Positions 1 to 6,657 of a DNA stretch of 64,000 nucleotides are shown here, in pieces. Within the stretch, counting starts at the first letter, position 1; the number at the start of each line of letters is the position of its first letter. The position numbers and the translations under genes were made by a program. The notes below the pieces were generated by a model. That model was given only the letters and a program-made list of their open reading frames with translations. It made no database searches and had not been told where the DNA came from. Location: assembly GCA_001429255.1 (NCBI GenBank), contig LMJI01000001.1:2340310-2404309 (forward strand), given 5' to 3'. The DNA comes from Cellulomonas sp. Root930. Lineage in GTDB: Bacteria; Actinomycetota; Actinomycetes; Actinomycetales; Cellulomonadaceae.

Positions 1-207
1 GCCGCGCAGGTGCGCGGGGATCTGGTCGGTGGGCAGCGCGCGGCGCGTGGTCACCGTGAACGCCTCGTCCGGTGCCCCGGTGATGTCCACGTGCTGCTCG
101 AGCGCGCCGCTCGCGCGCACCTTCTGGTGGACGTACTCCGGGTCGGCGAGGAGCCGTGCCGCCGCGCGGGCGTCGGTCGGCAGGTCGATCGTCACGCTCA
201 GTCGCAC
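1..207 (-). CDS. DUF2505 family protein, N-terminal part
   Basis: Partial gene running off the left edge; the first 69 codons are present. The GTG start at 207 is preceded by an AAGGA ribosome site about 8 bases upstream. The protein begins RLSVTIDLPTDARAAARLL and contains ADPEYVHQKVRASGA, then a run of beta-like residues with paired threonines. This resembles the actinobacterial DUF2505 family, a START/polyketide-cyclase-like fold of unknown function. It is divergent from the PdtaS-type kinase gene, with 100 bases between them. Function is unknown and the family call rests on recognition of the N-terminus only. Confidence 0.7.
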   Translation of the reverse strand, partial: MRLSVTIDLPTDARAAARLLADPEYVHQKVRASGALEQHVDITGAPDEAFTVTTRRALPTDQIPAHLRG

Positions 208-294
208 GGTGGGTCCTTCGAGGATCGGGTGTGTGGCTCCGAGGCTAGCCGCCCGGGTGTCGGCCGTCCTGCCCTCGGGCCGCCCGGCGCCGCC

Positions 295-300
295 TACCCT
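295..300 (+). promoter_or_regulatory. -10 element for the PdtaS-type kinase (leaderless)
   Basis: TACCCT ends 7 bases before GTG 308, so transcription should begin at or next to the start codon. Confidence 0.55.
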
Positions 301-307
301 GGTGCCC

Positions 308-1789
308 GTGTCCACGCTGAGCACCCTCGCCGCTCGTCATGCCGCGCTCGATGCTCACGACCTCGAGTGGCTGCACCTCCTCGTCGGCGACTGGCAGGTC
401 CTGTCCGACCTCGCGTTCGCCGACCTCGTGCTCTGGCTGCCGACGACCGACGGCGACTTCGTCGCCATCGCGCAGTGCCGCCCGTCCACCGGGGCCACCG
501 TGCACTACGACGACGTCGTCGGCTCGAGCGCCCCCGAGGGGCAGCGCCCCCAGCTGCAGCGGTCGCTCGACGAGCGCGCGGCCCAGCGCTCCCGCGAGCC
601 GCGCTGGTTCGGCTCGTACGCGGTGCGCGAGGAGGCCGTGCCGGTGGTCCGCGGCGGCAAGGCGATCGCCGTGCTCGCCCGCCAGACCAACCTCGGTGGC
701 GCCCGGACGCCCAGCCGGCTCGAGCTCAACTACGTCGAGGCGGCCGACGACATCTTCGCGATGGTCGGGCGCGGCGAGTTCCCGGCGCCCGACGCGCCCA
801 CCGGTCCCCGTCGCGGCGCCCCCCGCGTGGGTGACGGGCTCGTCCGCCTCAACTCCGAGGGCGAGGTGCTCTACGCGAGCCCCAACGCCCTGTCCTGCTT
901 CCACCGGCTCGGCGTGGTCGGCGACCTCGTCGGGCGCTCGCTGGTCGAGGTGACCGCCGACCTCATCGAGCAGCACGACACCGTCGACGAGTCGATGCCC
1001 CTGGTGCTCATGGGGCGGGCGCCGTGGCGGGTGGACGTCGAGGCGCGCGGGGTCGCCCTGTCGCTGCGCGCGGTGCCCCTGACCGAGCACGGCCAGCGGG
1101 TCGGTGCGGTGCTGCTGTGCCGCGACGTGTCCGAGCTGCGTCGCCGCGAGCGCGAGCTCATCACCAAGGACGCGACGATCCGGGAGATCCACCACCGGGT
1201 GAAGAACAACCTGCAGACGGTGGCCGCGCTGCTGCGGCTGCAGTCCCGGCGCGTCGCCTCGCCCGAGGCCAAGGAGGCGCTGGGGGAGGCGATGCGACGG
1301 GTCGCCACGATCGCGCTCGTGCACGAGACCCTGTCGCAGACGCTGGACGAGAGCGTGCCCTTCGACGACCTCGTCGGGCGCAGCCTGCGGCTCGCGGCGG
1401 ACGTGGCCACCGAGGGCGCGCACGTGCAGACCCTGGTGCGGGGGTCGTTCGGCTCCATCCCCGCGGAGGACGCGACCGCGCTGGCCCTCATCCTCACCGA
1501 GCTGGTGACCAACGCGGTCGAGCACGGGTTCGAGGGGCGGGAGTCGGGGACCGTCGAGGTCCTCGTGCAGCGGCAGGACGACGCCCTGCGCGTCGAGGTG
1601 GCCGACGACGGCTCCGGCCTGCCGGCCGACCGCGGCGCCGGCACCGGGCTCGGCACGCAGATCGTCTCCACGCTGGTCACCAACGAGATGCGCGGCACCA
1701 TCGAGTGGTCGAGCCGCGAGGGCGGCGGGACCTCGGTGGTCATCGAGGCGCGGCTGCGCGGTCCGCGCGACGTCGCGGCACTGATCTGA
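308..1789 (+). CDS. pdtaS: PdtaS-type sensor histidine kinase (GAF-like, PAS, HisKA_2, HATPase)
   Basis: A soluble sensor kinase of 493 residues with no membrane segment. The first ~150 residues form a GAF-like domain, followed by a PAS domain (~170-270). The HisKA_2 dimerisation box reads EIHHRVKNNLQTVAALLRL with the phospho-acceptor histidine at 295 or 296. The ATPase lobe has the N box LTELVTNAVEHGF and glycine-rich GTGLGTQIV. Length and layout match mycobacterial PdtaS (about 500 residues), which phosphorylates the ANTAR antiterminator PdtaR; no pdtaR is in this window. I chose GTG 308 because TACCCT sits at 295-300, seven bases before it, as in a leaderless mRNA; longer in-frame starts would lie upstream of that promoter. 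The stop codon lies inside a 17-bp tandem repeat. Confidence 0.88.
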   Translation: MSTLSTLAARHAALDAHDLEWLHLLVGDWQVLSDLAFADLVLWLPTTDGDFVAIAQCRPSTGATVHYDDVVGSSAPEGQRPQLQRSLDERAAQRSREPRWFGSYAVREEAVPVVRGGKAIAVLARQTNLGGARTPSRLELNYVEAADDIFAMVGRGEFPAPDAPTGPRRGAPRVGDGLVRLNSEGEVLYASPNALSCFHRLGVVGDLVGRSLVEVTADLIEQHDTVDESMPLVLMGRAPWRVDVEARGVALSLRAVPLTEHGQRVGAVLLCRDVSELRRRERELITKDATIREIHHRVKNNLQTVAALLRLQSRRVASPEAKEALGEAMRRVATIALVHETLSQTLDESVPFDDLVGRSLRLAADVATEGAHVQTLVRGSFGSIPAEDATALALILTELVTNAVEHGFEGRESGTVEVLVQRQDDALRVEVADDGSGLPADRGAGTGLGTQIVSTLVTNEMRGTIEWSSREGGGTSVVIEARLRGPRDVAALI

Positions 1790-1850
1790 CGGCGACGCCG
1801 ATCTGACGGCGGCGTTGATCTGACGGCGACGCCGATCTGACGGCCGGGCC
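1783..1850. repeat. 17-bp tandem repeat, four copies
   Basis: Four head-to-tail 17-base units, each beginning GATCTGACGG, run through the end of the kinase gene. Copies 1 and 3 are identical; copies 2 and 4 differ only in the last 6-7 bases. The first unit supplies the stop codon of the kinase (TGA at 1787-1789). Each unit carries a TGA, so slippage would not extend the protein in that frame. Confidence 0.9.
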
Positions 1851-1861
1851 CGGACGCGGCT

Positions 1862-1894
1862 CGACCCCGCCGCGCGGTGTGCGTGACGGGGTCG
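1862..1894. terminator. Possible bidirectional terminator between convergent genes
   Basis: CGACCCCG at 1862-1869 pairs perfectly with CGGGGTCG at 1887-1894 across a 17-base loop. It lies between the convergent kinase and whiB1 genes. There is no T-tract on either strand, as is usual in high-GC actinobacteria, so a terminator role is inferred from position. Confidence 0.4.
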
Positions 1895-1912
1895 GAGCGG
1901 TGTGTCGGGAGG

Positions 1913-2161
1913 TCAGCCGGCGCGGCGCTGGCGGGCCGTGCGGCGCTTGAGCGCGCGGCGCTCGTCCTCGGAGAGCCCGCCCCAGACGCCCGCGTCCTGG
2001 CCGGTCTCGATCGCCCACTTGAGGCAGGTGTCGACGACGGGGCAGCGGCGGCAGACAGCCTTCGCCTCGTCGATCTGGAGCAACGCGGGACCGGTGTTGC
2101 CGATGGGGAAGAACAGCTCCGGGTCCTCGTCGAGACACGCTGCGCGGTGGCGCCAATCCAT
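1913..2161 (-). CDS. whiB1: WhiB1-type iron-sulfur transcription regulator
   Basis: An 82-residue Wbl protein. Four cysteines at 9, 37, 40 and 46 (C..CxxCxxxxxC) would hold a [4Fe-4S] cluster; the GVWGG turn and the basic tail RRALKRRTARQRR follow, the tail being the DNA-contacting part in this family. The sequence opens MDWRHRAACLDEDPELFFP, very close to mycobacterial WhiB1, an NO-responsive essential regulator that binds sigma factor region 4. I placed the start at ATG 2161 because AGGAGA lies 5-6 bases upstream; an in-frame start 18 bases earlier has no ribosome site. A long AT-richer leader precedes it. Confidence 0.93.
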   Translation of the reverse strand: MDWRHRAACLDEDPELFFPIGNTGPALLQIDEAKAVCRRCPVVDTCLKWAIETGQDAGVWGGLSEDERRALKRRTARQRRAG

Positions 2162-2551
2162 GAGTTCTCTCCTAGGCACACGTCGAGACGGCGCCCTGGG
2201 TCAGGGCGCGCGAGTCTGAACATGAGATCGGGGGTGGGATGACTTGCTACGTCAAGGCTCGCACCGGTATGGCAAGTCCACAAGAGTTACGGGAAGGTTT
2301 CATGTCCATAACGGCTGAGGCGTTCGTCACACCTGTGGATGGCCTGTGCAACGCGGCCTCCCGCGTATTGCTGCAGGTGAGGGCCTGTGTAGGACGAAAG
2401 TCCAGGTCGGCGCGCCGGTCGTCGGCGGTGATCAGCGTCACGTCGTGGCGTGAGACACGCTCCAGACGTGGTAATGCACGATTCGTCGCGTCGGTGCAGG
2501 TCAGCCCGGTGCGGACGGCTCGGCGCCGCGGACGTGCCTAGGCTCGTGCCC
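2162..2551. other. 390-base intergenic region upstream of whiB1
   Basis: The only gene-free stretch above 300 bases. Base composition is more AT-rich than the genes around it and no frame shows the strong third-position GC of the neighbours. It must hold the whiB1 promoter; on the minus strand TTGACG at 2250-2255 is a candidate -35 with a poor -10 about 17-20 bases further on. On the plus strand TAGGCT at 2539-2544 serves the next gene. No stable RNA gene is recognisable. Confidence 0.5.
2539..2544 (+). promoter_or_regulatory. -10 element, leaderless membrane-protein gene
   Basis: TAGGCT ends 7 bases before GTG 2552. Confidence 0.5.
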
Positions 2552-2947
2552 GTGACCGACCGCCGACCCGTTCCTCTGCTCGTCGTGTGCCTCCTGCTGA
2601 CCCTCGAGGCCGCTGCCTTCCTCGGGTTGGGCGTCGCGTGGACGGTCGACGTCGTGCGCGGTACGGCGACCATGCCCGCCGCGAGCCTGTTCCTCGCGGC
2701 GTTCGGTGCCGGGATCGCGCTCCTGCTCCTGCTGGCCGCCCGCGGGCTCTGGCGCGGCCGACGCTGGGCGCGCTCGCCCGTGATCATGTGGCAGATCCTG
2801 CTCGTCGTCCTCGCGATCGGCTGGCTCGGTGCGGAGCCGACGGCCTGGGCGGTCGTCGTCCTCGTCGTCGCGGTCGGGATCGGCGTCGGGCTCCTGCTGC
2901 CCGCGGTCGTGGCCGTGACTGCGCGACGTCAGGACCCCGCCGAGTAG
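2552..2947 (+). CDS. Small four-helix membrane protein
   Basis: A 131-residue protein with about four hydrophobic helices: PLLVVCLLLTLEAAAFLGLG near residue 6, ASLFLAAFGAGIALLLLLAA near 44, WQILLVVLAIGWLGA near 80 and AVVVLVVAVGIGVGLLLPAVVAV near 100. No catalytic motif is visible and I do not recognise a function. The GTG at 2552 is preferred over an earlier in-frame ATG (2450) because TAGGCT sits seven bases in front of it. The last 19 bases overlap, tail to tail, the end of the FtsK-like gene. Confidence 0.75.
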   Translation: MTDRRPVPLLVVCLLLTLEAAAFLGLGVAWTVDVVRGTATMPAASLFLAAFGAGIALLLLLAARGLWRGRRWARSPVIMWQILLVVLAIGWLGAEPTAWAVVVLVVAVGIGVGLLLPAVVAVTARRQDPAE

Positions 2948-5900
2948 ACCTGCACGACGGTCGCGTCCCGTCCGCGGAGCAGCACGCCGCGCCCGGCGGG
3001 ACGGTCGAGGGGGTGGACGCACCACGGCGCGCGAGGGCCCACCAGCTCGGCCGACGCCGGGTCGTGCACGTCCAGCACGAGAGCCCGGCGGCGGCGCAGG
3101 AGCGTCGGGATGCTGCCGCGGAAGGCCTGCACGGCGGACGCCGACGTCACGGTCGCCACGAGGCGTGCCGGCGGGAGCGGACCGCACAGCTCGGGATGCC
3201 CGCGCTCCAGCTCGTCCAGGTCGTCGACCAGGAGCACGGACGTGCCCACAGGCTCGCACGCCGCCAGCACGTCCCCCGGAGAGACGTCCCGGACCCCGGG
3301 GAGCCCGGGCGGGGGGCCGGCAGAAGGGTCCACCAGCCGAACCACCTGCACCCCCGCGCGCACGAGGCTGCGCGCGAGGACCGCCAGGACGGTGCTGCGG
3401 CCCGAGCCCGGCGGCCCCGCCACGAGCAGCCCGTCGGTGAGGTCGACCCACACGGTGTCGCCGCGGTCCCCGCCCGGCCCGAGCGGGACGACGAGCCCCG
3501 GCCGCGCGCTCGTGCCGTCCGGCGGGTCAGCCCGCCCGGGCAGCGAGCGCACGAGCACCGCCGGGCGAGCCGGTGAGACCCCCTGACGTGTCGGTTCCCC
3601 GGGCAGGACGACCTGGCACAGCTCCGCCCCGCCGGCATGCACGTGGACGGCACGCCCGGGGCTGGTGCGGCGCCCGGCGAGCTCGCCCGGCACGCCCGCC
3701 AGCGCGTCGAGCGTGGGGTCCGCCAGGGGGAGCACGAGGCGACGGGCGAAGGCGCCGGCGTGCTGCAGCGCCGCCGCGCCGACGTCGGCACCGGCAGCCA
3801 GGCCGGTCCCGGACGGGTTCCCCCGCCAGAGGACGGTCAGCCGGTCGACGCCCGCACCGCGCGCGAGCCGGCCGAGCGACTCGATCAGCAGGTCGAGACG
3901 ATCGACCAGCAGCAGCACCCGCCCCCGCCCGGCCGCCACGGCCAGCTCCAGCAGCCGGGCGACCGCCCGCGCGTCGTCGGTGGCGAGCACGCTCCCGAGC
4001 CCTCCGTGCCGGTCGCCCGCGCGCAGCCGGTCCACCGCCTCGCCCGGTAGCCCGACCGCGTGGACCTCCCACCCCTGGTCGAGTGCGTCGAGCCCGGCGA
4101 CGAGCAGCGTCGTGGTGCGTCCTGAGCGCGGACCGCCGAGGACCAGGAGCGGGCCGTCGACCGGGTCCCAGCGCACCGACCCTCGTCGCTGCTCGTCCGG
4201 GAGGTCCGAGACGCCGAGCGCGAGGCCACGGCCGTCCGGCACCTCGCCACCCCGGACCACCGACGGGAGGGCGGGGAGCCAGGGACAGCCGCCCGGAGCC
4301 CTGCCCGCCGACGCCTCACCCGCGGCGCGCACCCATCCCTCGACCGGGTCGTCGACGGGTGGTGGCGCTGCCGACGAGGTCGGCGACCACCCTGCGCCGG
4401 CCGGCGACCACGGCCGAGCCGGTCGTGCGACCCGCGCAGCGGTTGCCGCCACCGCGCGGGCCACCTGCACCGGCTCGAGCGACCGTGTCCCGCGACGCAC
4501 CCACGCGCGGCCGGGCGCGGCGGGGTCGATCCGTGCGGCGTCGGGCGCGTCCAGCACGTCGGTCGAGTCGGCCTGGTCGGTCACGCGCAGGGCGATCCGC
4601 AGCGCGACGTTGGCGCGCAGGTCGGCCCCCACCGCGCCCGCCGGACGCTGGGTGGCCAGCACGAGGTGGACACCGAGGGCCCGCCCCTGCGCGGCGATCC
4701 TGGTGAGTGCCGCCGCGGCGTCGGGGACGTCCTCGGTGAGGGCGCGCAGCTCGTCCACGACGACGAGGAGGCGTGGCGGCGTGCCGGGGGCCGTCGGGTC
4801 GAGGTCGACGAGGTCTCGGACCCCCGCGGCCGCCAGCACGCTCTCGCGCCGTCGCAGCTCGGCGCGCAGGCCGGCGAGGATGCGGCGGGCGTGGGCCGCG
4901 TCCAGGTCGGTCACGTGCTCCAGCACGTGCGGGAGACCCGCCACCGGCCCGAGCCCGGTGCCTCCCTTGAAGTCGACCAGGAGGATCGCGAGCCGGTCCG
5001 GCGGGTGCGTGAGCGCGAGCGCCAGCACCAGGGTGGTGAGCAGCTCCGACTTCCCCGAACCCGTGGTGCCCGCGACCAGCGTGTGCGGCCCGTCGGCGAC
5101 GAGGTCCACCGCGACGGTGCGACCTCCGGTCCCGATCCCGAGCGCCGCGACGAGCCCCCCGCGGGGTACCGCCCAGGTGGCGGCGACCCGGTCCGCCGCG
5201 GGGATCCCGTCGAGGGTGGCCAGCGACGCCCGCGCCGGCAGCCCGGTGCCGGGCTCGTCCGGCCCGGAGGCGGCCCGCACGGCAGCGGCGAGCCGGGCCT
5301 GCTCGAGCGCGCGCGGCGCTGTCAGGGTGTGCCGGGGGACGTCTCGGACAGGCCCGTCCTCGCCGTGCAGCCGGACCGAGCGCGGACCCACCTCGACCCG
5401 CGAGCGGCACCACGCCGGCACCGCGGCCGCTGAGCGCGCGACGACGAGCAGGCGCTGCGACGGCGGCGCGGACGCCCGCCACCGGGCGATCTCGGCGGGG
5501 TCGACCGGGTCGTCCGCCACCACGAGGGCGTCGTCCGACCCCCGCGGTAGTGGAGCGTCGGGTGCGGTCACCCAGGCGCACCAGCCCCACGCGTCGGCGT
5601 GCCGGGTGCGCACTGCGAGCGTCCCGCGCAGGTGCGTGCCGAGGGTCCCCAGGACCGCGGCCCGCGCGACGGGCAGGGCGAGGTCCCGCGGGCCGACGAT
5701 CGCGAGCGAGCCTCCGGCGTCCCACGGCTGGTCGAGCGTCGCCGGCTCGGCGGACGAGGTGCACGCGCGGGCTGTGGCGGCCACGAGCGCGGCGGGGTCC
5801 TGCACGGAGCGGTCGTCGTCGGCGGGGTGCCGGCTCCGCCACCGTGTGCCGGCCGCGCCGACGAGGGCGACGAGCGGCACGGCGAGGCCCACGAGGGCCA

Positions 5901-6543
5901 GCAGCGGCTGTCGCAGCGCCGCCGCGAGTGCCACGGAGCCGACCAGCGGGGTGAGCCAGGTGGCCGGGCGAGCGGCCGGCGCCGGATCGGCCGCGGCCAC
6001 CTCCGGGGTGGCGCCGGGGAGCCCGCGCAGGACGAGCGTGGTGTCCCCGAGCCGGCGCGGGCGCTCGGGGTGCCACCGGTGCCAGCGACCCAGGCGGCCG
6101 GTCCGCGTCTGCACCCGACCCCGGCGGCGCCGGACCTGCACGACCGGGAGCGTCGCGTCGTGCACGGCCAGGTCGGAGCCCGCCGGGCCGAGTGTCACGG
6201 CCGCGTCCGTCGGGACCGCGACGAGGCCTCCGCTGTCCGGCCCGGCCACGACCGCGACGTGCCACGCCGACGCCACGGCGAGGGCGACCGCAGGACGCGC
6301 GCCGGGCTCCGTGCGCAGCACGCACCCGTCGAGGAGCGGCGGCTGGCCGACCGTGTGGTGCTCGTCGAGCACCGCGTCGGCCACCGCGGGGCGCACCGCG
6401 GCGCTCGTCCACCCCGCGTAGCCGCTGACGCGCGCCAGAGCGGGTCGGAGGACGGACAGGGCGGTCCCGACGTCCGCCTCGACGTCGGTGGCCTGGAGGC
6501 CGGGACCGCGGGCCGGGTCGGGGTGGAGCAGGGTGAACCGCAC
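2929..6543 (-). CDS. FtsK/SpoIIIE (EccC/EssC-like) triple-P-loop ATPase
   Basis: A 1204-residue membrane-anchored ATPase. Residues ~1-180 form a degenerate FHA/YukD-like N-terminal region and two hydrophobic helices lie at ~198-231. The first FtsK domain has Walker A GTTGSGKS (492-499) and Walker B LLVVVDELR (592-600). A second P-loop GGPRSGRT lies at 803-810 and a third GPPGSGRS at 1043-1050, with Walker B VLLVDDLDEL at 1103-1112. Two- or three-ATPase chains with this anchor are typical of the type VII secretion motors EccC and EssC. No WXG100, EccB/D/E or mycosin gene is nearby, so it is an orphan here. The GTG start at 6543 has no ribosome site but has CAGGGT six bases upstream, compatible with a leaderless message. 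Substrate is unknown. Confidence 0.85.
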   Translation of the reverse strand: MRFTLLHPDPARGPGLQATDVEADVGTALSVLRPALARVSGYAGWTSAAVRPAVADAVLDEHHTVGQPPLLDGCVLRTEPGARPAVALAVASAWHVAVVAGPDSGGLVAVPTDAAVTLGPAGSDLAVHDATLPVVQVRRRRGRVQTRTGRLGRWHRWHPERPRRLGDTTLVLRGLPGATPEVAAADPAPAARPATWLTPLVGSVALAAALRQPLLALVGLAVPLVALVGAAGTRWRSRHPADDDRSVQDPAALVAATARACTSSAEPATLDQPWDAGGSLAIVGPRDLALPVARAAVLGTLGTHLRGTLAVRTRHADAWGWCAWVTAPDAPLPRGSDDALVVADDPVDPAEIARWRASAPPSQRLLVVARSAAAVPAWCRSRVEVGPRSVRLHGEDGPVRDVPRHTLTAPRALEQARLAAAVRAASGPDEPGTGLPARASLATLDGIPAADRVAATWAVPRGGLVAALGIGTGGRTVAVDLVADGPHTLVAGTTGSGKSELLTTLVLALALTHPPDRLAILLVDFKGGTGLGPVAGLPHVLEHVTDLDAAHARRILAGLRAELRRRESVLAAAGVRDLVDLDPTAPGTPPRLLVVVDELRALTEDVPDAAAALTRIAAQGRALGVHLVLATQRPAGAVGADLRANVALRIALRVTDQADSTDVLDAPDAARIDPAAPGRAWVRRGTRSLEPVQVARAVAATAARVARPARPWSPAGAGWSPTSSAAPPPVDDPVEGWVRAAGEASAGRAPGGCPWLPALPSVVRGGEVPDGRGLALGVSDLPDEQRRGSVRWDPVDGPLLVLGGPRSGRTTTLLVAGLDALDQGWEVHAVGLPGEAVDRLRAGDRHGGLGSVLATDDARAVARLLELAVAAGRGRVLLLVDRLDLLIESLGRLARGAGVDRLTVLWRGNPSGTGLAAGADVGAAALQHAGAFARRLVLPLADPTLDALAGVPGELAGRRTSPGRAVHVHAGGAELCQVVLPGEPTRQGVSPARPAVLVRSLPGRADPPDGTSARPGLVVPLGPGGDRGDTVWVDLTDGLLVAGPPGSGRSTVLAVLARSLVRAGVQVVRLVDPSAGPPPGLPGVRDVSPGDVLAACEPVGTSVLLVDDLDELERGHPELCGPLPPARLVATVTSASAVQAFRGSIPTLLRRRRALVLDVHDPASAELVGPRAPWCVHPLDRPAGRGVLLRGRDATVVQVYSAGS

Positions 6544-6610
6544 GGCACGACCCTGCCTCGCGGCGGTGCTGCACGGACGGGGTCGTGCCGGCGTGCGGGG
6601 CCGCCCTCAC

Positions 6611-6651
6611 CGCCCACAGGCCCACCGGTCGTCTCGGTGGGCCTGCGGGCG
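6611..6651 (-). terminator. Strong hairpin after the ABC transporter operon
   Basis: A 17-base stem (6611-6627 with 6635-6651, one mismatch, seven-base loop) begins 7 bases beyond the stop codon of the permease gene. There is no T-tract, but stability and position fit an actinobacterial terminator. It also separates this operon from the FtsK-like gene that follows on the same strand. Confidence 0.65.
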
Positions 6652-6657
6652 AGCGGC

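Noticed and set aside
2247..2441. A 64-residue open frame on the minus strand upstream of whiB1
   Set aside because: Third codon positions are not GC-biased as in neighbouring genes, and it lies in the AT-richer leader where the whiB1 promoter must be.
2929..6543. Complete type VII secretion locus
   Set aside because: Only the motor-like ATPase is present; no WXG100 or EccB/C/D/E partners are seen within the window.
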